In this document: positions 53,320-62,127 of the stretch, piece after piece | Position numbering within the stretch: the first letter of the stretch is position 1 | Layout of the letters: each line of letters starts with the position of its first letter | Assembly: GCF_016864575.1 (NCBI RefSeq) | Contig: NZ_CP044126.1 | Location: 930,001 to 994,000 of the forward strand | Direction: 5' to 3' | Length of the DNA: 64,000 nt | Source: Rhizobium sp. BG4 | GTDB lineage: Bacteria > Pseudomonadota > Alphaproteobacteria > Rhizobiales > Rhizobiaceae | The notes under the pieces: model-generated | What the model was told of the DNA's origin: nothing | Seen by the model: only the letters and a program-made list of their open reading frames with translations | Databases searched by the model: none | Program-made: the position numbers and the translations under genes

Positions 53320-56300
53320 ATGATCCCACGTCTTCGCTCCGATCATGGTCAGCAGCAGTCACATCCCGGCTTCTTCGAACGTCTCGTGGAAGCCGGGTTT
53401 GCTGGCGACGTGGAAACGAGCGCTGCCTCGCGCACGGTTTCGGCGACCGACAACTCGATCTACCAGATCGTGCCGTCAGGCATCCTGTTTCCGAAGGATG
53501 TCGATGATCTGAAGGTGATCGCCAGCGTCCTCTCGGAACCTCGCTTCCAGAAGATCGCGATCGCACCCCGCGGCGGTGGCACCGGCACCAATGGCCAGTC
53601 GCTGACCTCAGGCGTGGTGGTCGACTGTTCCCGGCATATGAACCGCATTCTGGAGATCGATCCCACAAGACGGGTCGCCCGCGTCCAGGCCGGTGTCGTC
53701 AAGGACCAGCTGAACCGGGCGCTGAAGCCCTACGGCCTGTTCTTCGCACCTGAGCTCTCGACCTCGAACCGCGCGACGATCGGCGGCATGGTCTCGACGG
53801 ATGCCTGCGGCCAGGGGTCCTGCCTCTATGGCAAGACCTCCAATCACGTGCTCGGCCTGCATATCGTTCTCACCGACGGTTCGGACTGGTGGTCGCGACC
53901 GGTGGATGATGCGGAGCTTGCCGGCATCATGGCGCAGCAGGACCGCATCGGCGACATCCACCGCACGGTGGAGACCATCGCGCGGCAAAAGCGCGAGCGC
54001 ATCGCCGCGGTGTTTCCGAAGCTCAACCGCTATATGACCGGTTACGACCTCGCCCATATCCGCCGTGAGGACGGCCGTTTTGACCTGAACGCCATCCTTT
54101 GCGGTTCGGAAGGCACGCTGGCGATGATTGCCGAGGCGGAGCTGAACCTCCTGCCGATCCCGGCAAAGGCCGCACTCGTCAATATCCGCTATGGCGATTT
54201 CAACGCGGCGCTCGAGGATGCCCGCAGCCTGGCGGCCCTGAAGGTCGCCTCGGTCGAGACCGTCGACGAAAAGGTGCTCGGTCTTGCCCGGAAGGACATT
54301 GTCTGGACCGGCATCGCCGGCTTCTTTCCCGAGGGTGACGCGGTTCCGGCAAACGGCATCAACATCGTCGAGGTGCTTGCCGATGATGCAGCCGGGCTCG
54401 AAGAGAAACTTGCGGCACTGACACAAACGCTCGATCGGGGGCAGGATGCCGGACGGCTCGGCTACACGGTTGCCCGCGATCCCCAGGATATCGAGGCGAT
54501 CTGGACGATGCGCAAGCGCGCCGTCGGCCTGCTCGGCAATGTCGATGGCCCCATCAGGCCGGTTGCCTTCGTCGAGGACACGGCGGTGCCGCCGGAGAAT
54601 CTCGCGGCCTATATCCGCGAGTTCCGCGCGCTGCTCGACGATGCCGGCGTCTCCTACGGCATGTTCGGCCATGTCGATGCCGGCGTGCTCCATGTCCGCC
54701 CGGCGCTCGATCTCGCCCGTGAGGATCATGTGCCGATGGTGCGCCGGATCAGCGACGCCGTGGTGGCGCTGACGCGCAAGCATGGCGGCGTCTTGTGGGG
54801 CGAGCATGGCAAGGGTGTGCGCTCCGAATACGTGCCCGAATTCTTCGGCGATCTCTATCCTGACCTCCAGGACATCAAGCGCGCCTTCGACCCGGAAAAC
54901 CGGCTCAATCCCGGCAAGATCGCCGCGCCGTCTTCGGCGCCCGCCCCTCTCCTGAAGATCGACGAGGTGCCGCTGCGCGGTGCATCCGACCGGGTGATCG
55001 GCAACGAGATCCGCGCCGCTTTCGACAATGCCGCCTATTGCAACGGCAACGGCGCCTGTTTCGATTTCGACGAGACGAGCCCGATGTGCCCCTCCTACAA
55101 GGCAACGCGCGACCGGCGGTTCTCGCCGAAGGGCCGCGCCGGGCTGATGCGGGAATGGCTGCGGCTGCTTGCCGACAAGGGTATCGATCCCCGCAAGGAA
55201 GCCGGACGTCTGCGGAGCGGCAACTCGTTTGCCCGTCTTCCGGCGCGCCTCTTCAACAGCCTCAATCCCAAAAACCGCGCCGACTTTTCCCATGAGGTGC
55301 GCGAGGCGATGGACAGCTGCCTCGCCTGCAAGGCCTGCGCCGGGCAATGTCCCGTGAAGGTGAGCGTTCCCGCCTTCCGCTCCAAGTTCCTGGAGCTCTA
55401 CTATGGCCGCTACCTGCGGCCGCTGAAGGACCCGCTCGTCTCGGCGATCGAGACCACTCTGCCTTGGATGAGAAAGGTCAGGCCGCTCTACAATCTCGCC
55501 GCCGGGACAACTCTCGGCCAGCGCCTGATGCGCGCCGCCGGACTGACATCGCTTCCACTTCTGCCGAAAACGTCGCTGCAGACGGTGGCAAGCCGTCTCG
55601 GCATTGCCACTGCGGACCCCGAGGCCCTTGCCAAGCTCTCCGCTGCGGAGCGGCAGGCCATCGTCGTCTTCGTGCCGGATGCCTTCACGGCGTCTTTCGA
55701 TCCCGACGTGGTGATCGCCGCGATCAAGCTGGCGCAGAAGATGGGGCTTTCGCCGCTGCTTGCCGCATCGCATGTCAACGGCAAGGCGCTGCATGTTCAC
55801 GGCTATCTCGGCCAGTTCGAGAAGGCTGCCCTCAAGACCGCGAACCATTTGCAGCGGCTCGCGGAGACCGGCGTGACGCTTGTCGGCCTCGATCCCTCCA
55901 TGACGCTCGCCTTCCGCAGCGAATACAAGGGCACCGCGCTCTCCGCACCGGTGCTGCTGCCGCAGGAATGGCTGGCCGCCAATCTCGAGCGGCTGGCGAA
56001 GAACACCACGGCGCCCTTCGGCAAGCGCTTCCAGCTGCTGCCGCATTGCACCGAACGCAGCAATGCTCCGGCCTCGACGGCACAGTGGAAAGCCGTCTTC
56101 GACGCCGTCCAAGTCAAGCTTGAGACCATCCAGGCGGGGTGCTGCGGCATGGCCGGAACCTTCGGCCACGAGACCCGCAACCGCACCGTCTCCGAACAGC
56201 TCTATGCGATGAGCTGGGCCGGCCCCATCGCCGCCGCTTCGGATGACACCGTCGTCATGGCGACCGGCTATTCCTGCCGCTCACAGGCAAAGGCGATCGA

Positions 56301-56352
56301 CGCCATCCGCCCGCCTCACCCGCTCGAAATTCTCAGCCAGTTGGTCAACTAG
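53320..56352 (+). CDS. FAD/Fe-S D-2-hydroxyglutarate dehydrogenase-like (YdiJ family)
   Basis: This 1010-residue oxidoreductase has a PCMH-type FAD domain near residues 45-280 (APRGGGTGTNGQSLTSG, ELSTSNRATIGGMVSTDACG). A C-terminal FAD-oxidase cap follows (GHVDAGVLHVRPALDL, FDPENRLNPGKI). An Fe-S module carries CLACKACAGQCP, and a CCG-type segment lies near the end (AGCCGMAGTFGHE). E. coli YdiJ has the same length and oxidises D-2-hydroxyglutarate to 2-oxoglutarate. This would consume the product of HglS and close the route into the TCA cycle. The start at 53320 has no strong ribosome site. A bidirectional terminator follows the stop. Confidence 0.9.
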   Translation: MIPRLRSDHGQQQSHPGFFERLVEAGFAGDVETSAASRTVSATDNSIYQIVPSGILFPKDVDDLKVIASVLSEPRFQKIAIAPRGGGTGTNGQSLTSGVVVDCSRHMNRILEIDPTRRVARVQAGVVKDQLNRALKPYGLFFAPELSTSNRATIGGMVSTDACGQGSCLYGKTSNHVLGLHIVLTDGSDWWSRPVDDAELAGIMAQQDRIGDIHRTVETIARQKRERIAAVFPKLNRYMTGYDLAHIRREDGRFDLNAILCGSEGTLAMIAEAELNLLPIPAKAALVNIRYGDFNAALEDARSLAALKVASVETVDEKVLGLARKDIVWTGIAGFFPEGDAVPANGINIVEVLADDAAGLEEKLAALTQTLDRGQDAGRLGYTVARDPQDIEAIWTMRKRAVGLLGNVDGPIRPVAFVEDTAVPPENLAAYIREFRALLDDAGVSYGMFGHVDAGVLHVRPALDLAREDHVPMVRRISDAVVALTRKHGGVLWGEHGKGVRSEYVPEFFGDLYPDLQDIKRAFDPENRLNPGKIAAPSSAPAPLLKIDEVPLRGASDRVIGNEIRAAFDNAAYCNGNGACFDFDETSPMCPSYKATRDRRFSPKGRAGLMREWLRLLADKGIDPRKEAGRLRSGNSFARLPARLFNSLNPKNRADFSHEVREAMDSCLACKACAGQCPVKVSVPAFRSKFLELYYGRYLRPLKDPLVSAIETTLPWMRKVRPLYNLAAGTTLGQRLMRAAGLTSLPLLPKTSLQTVASRLGIATADPEALAKLSAAERQAIVVFVPDAFTASFDPDVVIAAIKLAQKMGLSPLLAASHVNGKALHVHGYLGQFEKAALKTANHLQRLAETGVTLVGLDPSMTLAFRSEYKGTALSAPVLLPQEWLAANLERLAKNTTAPFGKRFQLLPHCTERSNAPASTAQWKAVFDAVQVKLETIQAGCCGMAGTFGHETRNRTVSEQLYAMSWAGPIAAASDDTVVMATGYSCRSQAKAIDAIRPPHPLEILSQLVN

Positions 56353-56361
56353 GCAATAAAA

Positions 56362-56395
56362 AACGCCCGATCGCTTCCGCGGCCGGGCGTTCTTC
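56362..56395. terminator. Bidirectional rho-independent terminator
   Basis: AACGCCCG (56362-56369) pairs with CGGGCGTT (56384-56391). An A-run on the left and T-rich bases on the right let it serve both the plus-strand dehydrogenase and the minus-strand lysine-dehydrogenase-like gene that converge here. Confidence 0.85.
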
Positions 56396-56411
56396 GCTGT
56401 TCGGCGCAGGA

Positions 56412-57515
56412 TTACATCGCCTGCTTCAGGCGCATGGCTTCCGGATCATAGACACGGCCGAAGCGGCTGTTCAGGAAGTCGGCCAGTGTGATCTCTTCCT
56501 GGCGAACGAAGCCCTTCTGCGGGAGCTTGCCGTCTGCGAGGAGATCGAGAACCGTGGTGATACCGGCAGCCGTGGTGATCTGGATCGCGCTCATCTTCTT
56601 GCCGGCAACGACGCCCGCATAGACCTTGTTCGCGTAGGTCTCCTGCATGTAGCGGCCATCCTTCCAGCCGCAGACGGTGACGAAGATCACGACGACGTCC
56701 TGCATGGTGGCCGGAAGTGCGTTCTCGAAGAGGTCCTTTAGGACGTCACGGCGGTTCTTCAGGTTGAGGTCGTTCAGCAGCGCCTTGATGATTGCCTGAT
56801 GGCCGGGATAGCGGATCGTGCGATAGTTCATGGTCCGCACGCGGCCTTCGAGCGACTTCGCCAGCGTGCCGAGGCCGCCGGACGTGTTGAAGGCTTCATA
56901 GGTGACGCCATCGAGCGAGAACTCTTCGCGCTCTTCCATCGCCGGAACCGTGACGAGCTTGCCTTCGACGACAGCTTCGCAGGGCTCGATATATTCGTTG
57001 ATCAGCCCGTCCGTGCTCCAGGTCAGATTATAGTTCAGGGCATTGGACGGATATTGCGGCAGGGCGCCGACGCGCATGCGGACGCTGTCGAGCGTATCGA
57101 AGCGGGTGGCGAGCTCATTGGCGACGATCGAAATGAAGCCCGGCGCCAGGCCGCACTGCGGAATGAAGGCGACATCGGCACCGTTCGCAAGCTCTTCGAC
57201 CTTCTTGGTCGTGGCGACGTCTTCGGTGAGATCGAGATAGTGGACGGAAGCTGCGAGCGCTGCTTCGGCAACCTTGCCGGTCAGGTTGAAGGGGGCGGCC
57301 GAGAGAACGGCGAACTTGCCCTTGAGGACGGCGACCAGCGCGGCGCTATCGGTGATGTCGACGGCTGCGGTCGAGATCGCCGGATGGCGGTCGATCTTCG
57401 AAAGCTGCTTCTCGTCGCGATCGGTGACCACGACCTTGTAGTCGCCCGTCTCCGCCAGCATCAGCGCAATCGCTCCGCCGATCTTGCCAGCACCGATAAC
57501 CACTATTTCCTTCAT
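56412..57515 (-). CDS. Saccharopine dehydrogenase family / L-lysine 6-dehydrogenase-like
   Basis: This 367-residue protein has an N-terminal Rossmann fold (VIGAGKIGGAIALMLAETG) and the saccharopine-dehydrogenase-family C-terminal region (CGLAPGFISIVANELATRF, YPSNALNYNLTWSTDGLINEY). This length and layout fit L-lysine 6-dehydrogenase, which is known from Agrobacterium and Geobacillus and yields aminoadipate-semialdehyde directly. A saccharopine-forming or other reductase remains possible. CAGGGGATTT precedes the start. It is divergent from an AsnC regulator and convergent with the D-2-hydroxyglutarate dehydrogenase. Confidence 0.82.
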   Translation of the reverse strand: MKEIVVIGAGKIGGAIALMLAETGDYKVVVTDRDEKQLSKIDRHPAISTAAVDITDSAALVAVLKGKFAVLSAAPFNLTGKVAEAALAASVHYLDLTEDVATTKKVEELANGADVAFIPQCGLAPGFISIVANELATRFDTLDSVRMRVGALPQYPSNALNYNLTWSTDGLINEYIEPCEAVVEGKLVTVPAMEEREEFSLDGVTYEAFNTSGGLGTLAKSLEGRVRTMNYRTIRYPGHQAIIKALLNDLNLKNRRDVLKDLFENALPATMQDVVVIFVTVCGWKDGRYMQETYANKVYAGVVAGKKMSAIQITTAAGITTVLDLLADGKLPQKGFVRQEEITLADFLNSRFGRVYDPEAMRLKQAM

Positions 57516-57611
57516 ATAAATCCCCTGGGGTTTGGCTATAAGATTTTTATAAGTTTGCCGCCGAGGCAGGACGATTCATAGCGACATTATGAGCAATATG
57601 ACGTAGATAAT

Positions 57612-57647
57612 TCGGCATAATGCCGGAGATGATCGGCAGATTGTGGG
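57612..57647. promoter_or_regulatory. AsnC/Lrp-like operator between the lysine dehydrogenase-like gene and AsnC
   Basis: TCGGCATAATGCCGG (57612-57626; inner 13 bp perfectly palindromic) and TCGGCAGATTGTGGG (57633-57647) have starts 21 bp apart. This is the same motif and phase as at 44296-44331 and 47536-47571. The second copy touches the AsnC start, fitting autorepression. Confidence 0.72.
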
Positions 57648-57651
57648 AAAC

Positions 57652-58083
57652 ATGGCACTATCTGACAAAGATCGCGAGCTGCTCGCCGTGCTCAGCGAAA
57701 ATGCCCGGATGCCGGTCGCGACTCTCGCCAAGCGGCTGTCGCTGTCGCGCACCACCGTCCAGGCCCGCCTCGAACGTCTCGAGAGAGACAAGGTTATCGC
57801 CGGCTATTCGATCCGGTTGTCGGAAAGCTATGCCTCCAGCCTGGTGCGTGCACATATCCTGATCACCATTGCGCCGAAGGCGCTGTCGCAGGTGACGGCG
57901 TCGCTGGAAAAGATGACGGCCGTGACCGAGGTGCATTCCGTTAGCGGCAGCTTCGACCTGATCGCCATCATCGCCGCACCGTCCATCTCCGAGCTCGACC
58001 AGATGATCGACGATATCGGCACGATCGAGGGCGTCGAGCGGACGCTCTCGTCGATCATCCTTTCGACGCGGATTTCGCGCTAG
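57652..58083 (+). CDS. Lrp/AsnC family transcriptional regulator
   Basis: This 143-residue protein has a helix-turn-helix (LSDKDRELLAVLSENARM, LAKRLSLSRTTVQARLERLE) and a RAM domain (VTEVHSVSGSFDLIAIIAA). The start is the ATG at 57652; a GTG three codons earlier is possible. It is divergent from the lysine-dehydrogenase-like gene and likely a lysine-responsive activator of it. It converges on bioZ with no gap. Confidence 0.92.
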   Translation: MALSDKDRELLAVLSENARMPVATLAKRLSLSRTTVQARLERLERDKVIAGYSIRLSESYASSLVRAHILITIAPKALSQVTASLEKMTAVTEVHSVSGSFDLIAIIAAPSISELDQMIDDIGTIEGVERTLSSIILSTRISR

Positions 58084-59070
58084 TCAGGCAACGCGGAAGG
58101 CAACAGCCCCACCGGCCATGCCAGCGCCGGCCGCCGCCAGCAGCAGGCACTCGCCGGAAGCAAAGTGCCGCTCTTTGTTGGCCAGCGAGAGCGACAGCGG
58201 GATGGTCGCCGCCGACGAATTGCCGAACTCGCCGATGGTGCGCAGCGCCGCATCCGGCGTAATCGAAAGCTGGTCGCAAACCGCATCGATGATGCGGGAA
58301 TTGGCCTGATGCGGTGCGAAGCGGCCGATATCCTGCGCGACAAGTCCCGCCTGCTCCATCGCCCGCGCCGCCGATTGCGTCATCATCCGCACAGCGTGCG
58401 CGAAGACCGCCTTGCCGTCGCGCATCGTCATGCGCAATTCGCCGATGTCGAAACCGGGCTCGAATGGCCGCGCGCTGCCACCGGCGGGGATCTGGATCAG
58501 ATCGTAATTCTGCCCCTCTTGGATAAGCTCGACACCGATCACACCGCTATACCGCACGGCCGACGGCATCAGCAGGACCGCGCCCGCGGCATCGGCAAAG
58601 ACCGCGGCTGTACCCCGCTCCTTCATGTTGATACGCCGGCTCAGGATGTTGGCGGCAATGACGAGCACCGGCTTGCCATGCGCCCTGACGAAACCGTCGG
58701 CGAGCACCAGCGCGTAGAGAAAGCCGGAGCAGGCGCCCGCAAGGTCGATCGCGCCCGAGGCGGAGAGGCCAAGGCGGAATGCCAGCAGCGGTGCCGATGG
58801 CGGCAAGAGATGATCCGGCGTCGATGTTGCAAGCAGCGTCAGCGCCACGGTCTTCCGATCCACGCCAGCTTCCTGAAGAGCCATCTCACCTGCTTTCGCC
58901 GCAATATCCGTGAGCGTTTCTCCCGCTGCCGCCCAGCGCCGCGAGCGGATGCCGGTGCGCCGTTCGATCCAGCCGGGATCGAGGCCCAGCTGCAGCTCAA
59001 GCTCCAGATTGTCGACGCGCCGCTCGGGCACGTAATGCCCGAAACCCGCCATTCGGCTGGCAACCGTCAT
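58084..59070 (-). CDS. bioZ: BioZ, FabH-like 3-oxoacyl-ACP synthase III of biotin synthesis
   Basis: This 328-residue KAS III-fold enzyme has the Cys-His-Asn triad in DLAGACSGFLYAL, FAPHQANSRI and GEFGNSSAATIPLSL. BioZ in rhizobia and Agrobacterium makes the pimeloyl thioester used by BioF, replacing BioC/BioH. The start at 59070 overlaps the bioA stop (ATGA) and follows AGGAGCG. It is last in the bioBFDAZ operon. Confidence 0.92.
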   Translation of the reverse strand: MTVASRMAGFGHYVPERRVDNLELELQLGLDPGWIERRTGIRSRRWAAAGETLTDIAAKAGEMALQEAGVDRKTVALTLLATSTPDHLLPPSAPLLAFRLGLSASGAIDLAGACSGFLYALVLADGFVRAHGKPVLVIAANILSRRINMKERGTAAVFADAAGAVLLMPSAVRYSGVIGVELIQEGQNYDLIQIPAGGSARPFEPGFDIGELRMTMRDGKAVFAHAVRMMTQSAARAMEQAGLVAQDIGRFAPHQANSRIIDAVCDQLSITPDAALRTIGEFGNSSAATIPLSLSLANKERHFASGECLLLAAAGAGMAGGAVAFRVA

Positions 59071-60347
59071 CGCGCCGCGCTCCTGATGAAATCGGCGGCC
59101 TCGTCGATGGCGTTGTAGGCCCTGTCGAGATCCGCCTCGGTCACGCAGTAGGGCGGCATCAGATAGATGACATTGCCGAGCGGGCGGATGAGGAGATCGC
59201 GCTGGCGGAAGAAGGCTCTGAGGCGCGGCCCGACTTCCGAGAGATAGCCCGTCGTATCGGCCGCGAGATCGAGCGCCGCAATCGTGCCCTGCTGGCGGAT
59301 ATTGACGAAACGCGGATCCGAGCGAAACCGCGCGAGCCTGTCGCGATGCATCGCCGCCACTGCCTCGATGCGCTCTGCGACCGGTTCGGTACGCCAGAGC
59401 TGGAGATTGGCGACGGCTGCGGCGCAGGCGATCGGATTGGCCGTATAGGAGCTCGAATGGAAGAAGGTCCGGCGGCGGTCTTCGGAGAGATGCGCGTCGA
59501 AAATCTCGGCGGTGCACAGGGTCACCGCCAGCGGCAGGGCGCCGCCGGTGATGCCCTTCGACAGGCAGAGGATATCGGGCGCGAGACCGGTCTCATCGCA
59601 GGCGAGCAGCGATCCCGTCCGCCCCCATCCGGTCATCACCTCGTCGGCGATGAGAAGCGTACCGTATCGCTGAATGATGCGCCGGAACTCCGCCAGGAGA
59701 TGAGCCGGATACATTTTCATGCCGCCTGCGCCGAGGACCAGCGGCTCGATCAAAAGGGCTGCGACATCCCCACCGCGGCAGAACCGCTCGAGGGCATCGA
59801 GCGTCTGCTGCTCGCGGCCGGGTTCCGGAAAGGGGATCGTATCGACATTGAAGAGCAGCGGCGCATAGGCGGCGTTGAAGACGCCGCGCTCGCCTGCGGA
59901 CATCGTGCCGATCGTATCGCCGTGGTAGCCGTGCTCCATGACGACGACGCGCGAGCGCGGCGCACCATTATTGTGGAAGAAGCCGAGCGCCATCTTCAGG
60001 GCGACTTCGACCGCTGTCGATCCGCTGTCGGAATAGAAGACATGCGCCATTTCGGGCGGCGCAAGTTCGATCAGTCCCCTCGCCAATTCCTCGGCCGGCT
60101 CGTGGGTATATTCGGCAAAGATGATCTGGTCGTAGCGCTCCGCCGCAAGCCGGATCGCCTCCGTGATCACAGGATGGCGATGTCCATGCGTGATCACCCA
60201 CCAGGAGGAAATCGCATCGAGAACGGAGCGACCGTCTTCGTCGATCAGATAGGCGCCTTCGGTTTTGACGATCTTCTTGAAGGCCGGTTCGAGCTTGTGC
60301 TGACTGAAAGGGTGCCAGACCGACGATGTCTTCGCAGTGCCGGTCAT
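59067..60347 (-). CDS. bioA: Adenosylmethionine-8-amino-7-oxononanoate aminotransferase BioA
   Basis: This 426-residue class III aminotransferase has WHPFSQHKLEP, DAISSWWVITHGH, FYSDSGSTAVEVALKMAL, HGYHGDTIGTMS, ADEVMTGWGRTG and Schiff-base lysine in LSKGITGGALPL. It converts KAPA to DAPA using S-adenosylmethionine as amino donor. It overlaps bioD upstream and bioZ downstream by four bases each. Confidence 0.95.
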   Translation of the reverse strand: MTGTAKTSSVWHPFSQHKLEPAFKKIVKTEGAYLIDEDGRSVLDAISSWWVITHGHRHPVITEAIRLAAERYDQIIFAEYTHEPAEELARGLIELAPPEMAHVFYSDSGSTAVEVALKMALGFFHNNGAPRSRVVVMEHGYHGDTIGTMSAGERGVFNAAYAPLLFNVDTIPFPEPGREQQTLDALERFCRGGDVAALLIEPLVLGAGGMKMYPAHLLAEFRRIIQRYGTLLIADEVMTGWGRTGSLLACDETGLAPDILCLSKGITGGALPLAVTLCTAEIFDAHLSEDRRRTFFHSSSYTANPIACAAAVANLQLWRTEPVAERIEAVAAMHRDRLARFRSDPRFVNIRQQGTIAALDLAADTTGYLSEVGPRLRAFFRQRDLLIRPLGNVIYLMPPYCVTEADLDRAYNAIDEAADFIRSAAR

Positions 60348-60985
60348 GCCGCAACCCCTTCCTGAAGGAGCGAGAGATCGAAATGATCCGTGAACGCCCG
60401 GCGCAGGCTCTCCGGCGTCAACACATCGAGCACCGGCAGACGGCCGAGAACCGGCACGCCGCTCATCTCGGCAATGATAGTCTGCGTGTCGGAGCGCTCC
60501 TCGCCGATGAAGGCAATCCCCACGATCGGGATGCGCCGCTGGCGCAACGCCTCGACCGAGAGCAGCGTGTGATTGATCGTCCCCAGCCCGGTGCGCGCGC
60601 AGAGAATGACCGGCTGGCCCCAGCGGGCGAAGACGTCGATATAGGTGCCTTGCCGGGTCAGCGGGACGAGCAGCCCGCCGGCGCCTTCGACGACAAGGGG
60701 ACCGTCGGTCTCAGGAAGCCGAAGCGCATCGGGATCAATCGCCACGCCATCGATCTCGGCCGAAAGATGCGGAGAGACCGGCGTCTGCAGGCGCCAGGCT
60801 TCCGGGAATATCCGCTCCGCCGACAGACCGGATAGCCGCCTCACGGTCTCGCTATCCGTCTCCTCATCGAGACCCGATTGCACCGGCTTCCAGTAATAGC
60901 CATCGAGCGCGCCTGCCAGCGCCGCCGAAAAGACGGTCTTGCCGATGCCGGTATCTGTTCCGGTGACAACGAAGTACCTGCTCAT
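60344..60985 (-). CDS. bioD: Dethiobiotin synthetase BioD
   Basis: This 213-residue P-loop ligase has VTGTDTGIGKTVFSAALA at the N-terminus and VVEGAGGLLVPLTRQGTYID in the centre. It carboxylates DAPA to dethiobiotin with ATP. It overlaps bioF upstream and bioA downstream by four bases each. Confidence 0.95.
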   Translation of the reverse strand: MSRYFVVTGTDTGIGKTVFSAALAGALDGYYWKPVQSGLDEETDSETVRRLSGLSAERIFPEAWRLQTPVSPHLSAEIDGVAIDPDALRLPETDGPLVVEGAGGLLVPLTRQGTYIDVFARWGQPVILCARTGLGTINHTLLSVEALRQRRIPIVGIAFIGEERSDTQTIIAEMSGVPVLGRLPVLDVLTPESLRRAFTDHFDLSLLQEGVAA

Positions 60986-62127
60986 GCTCTTTCCTCTTCC
61001 ATCGCCTCTGCCAGCCCATCCATCATTCGTGCAATGGCGGGCTTATCGACATTGAGCGTGATCGTGATGCGGAGCCTGGCCGTGCCCACGGGCACGGTCG
61101 GCGGGCGGATCGCCCGGATGTCGAAGCCTCTGGCTTGCATCCGCTCCGCGATGCGGACGGTGCGGCTGTTGTCGCCGATGATGACAGGCAGGATCTGCGT
61201 GCCGCTTGCTGGCATGCCGAAGCGGCCGGAGAATTCGCCATTGGCATAGTCGATCAGCGCATGCAGCCGGCTGCGCCGCTCCGGCTCACTGGCGAGAATG
61301 CCGAGCGCATGGCGCACACTGGCCGCCTGCAGCGGAGACGGCGCCGTCGAATAGATGAAAGGACGCGCCCGATTGACGAGGAAATCGCAGAGCACGCGAT
61401 TGGCGCCGACAAGCGCGCCAGCCGAACCCAACGCCTTGCCGCAGGTATGGAGAACGATGACGTTGTCGCGGCCTTCGAACCCGGCCGAATAGCCGATCCC
61501 ACCTCTGCCATGCACGCCCGTTGCATGCGCCTCATCGATGAAGAGAAAGCCATTGTGGCGATCGGCGATAGTGAGAAGCTCGGAGAGCGCGCTGCGGTCA
61601 CCATCCATCGAATAGAGGCTTTCGACGACGATCCAGGGAAAGCCGGTGCCGCCAGCGGCGCGCCAAGCGCGGATCGCATCCTCGACCGCATCGGGATCAT
61701 TATGCGGCACTGCGGCCATCTCGGCCTTCCCCGCCTTCATTCCTTCATGGGCGCTGGCGTGGACGAGGCAATCGTAGACGATGAGATCGCCGCGCTGCGG
61801 CAAGGTCGAGAGGATCGCCAGATTGGCGGCATAGCCGCTGCCGAAATAGAGCATCCGCTCGCAGCCGAAGAAGGCGGCCGCCTCTTCCTCGAGCGCCTCA
61901 TGCTCGGCATGATTACCACGCAGTAGGCGCGATCCACCCGCACCCGCGGGAACGCCGCGTTCGATCGCGGCGAACAATGCATCGCGCATCTCCGCCGACG
62001 CGGCCAGCCCCAGATAGTCGTTGGAGGTGAAGTCGGCGCCGGTATCGCGCTTCAGCGCGCGCAACCGGCCCTTCTGGCGAAGCTGGCCGAGCGCCGCGCC
62101 GTAGCGGGCAAGCCGGTCAGCACTCAC
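60982..62127 (-). CDS. bioF: 8-Amino-7-oxononanoate synthase BioF
   Basis: This 381-residue alpha-oxoamine synthase has DFTSNDYLGLA, RLLRGNHAEHEALEEE, ESLYSMDGDRSAL, FIDEAHATGVHG and Schiff-base lysine in LHTCGKALGSAG. It condenses the pimeloyl thioester with alanine to KAPA. The GTG start at 62127 overlaps the end of bioB by 11 bp. Confidence 0.94.
   Translation of the reverse strand: MSADRLARYGAALGQLRQKGRLRALKRDTGADFTSNDYLGLAASAEMRDALFAAIERGVPAGAGGSRLLRGNHAEHEALEEEAAAFFGCERMLYFGSGYAANLAILSTLPQRGDLIVYDCLVHASAHEGMKAGKAEMAAVPHNDPDAVEDAIRAWRAAGGTGFPWIVVESLYSMDGDRSALSELLTIADRHNGFLFIDEAHATGVHGRGGIGYSAGFEGRDNVIVLHTCGKALGSAGALVGANRVLCDFLVNRARPFIYSTAPSPLQAASVRHALGILASEPERRSRLHALIDYANGEFSGRFGMPASGTQILPVIIGDNSRTVRIAERMQARGFDIRAIRPPTVPVGTARLRITITLNVDKPAIARMMDGLAEAMEEERA

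Noticed and set aside
53608..56169. Minus-strand frame of over 850 codons over the D-2-hydroxyglutarate dehydrogenase-like gene
   Set aside because: It is a mirror of the real gene. No ribosome site, no domain and the typical antisense composition were seen.
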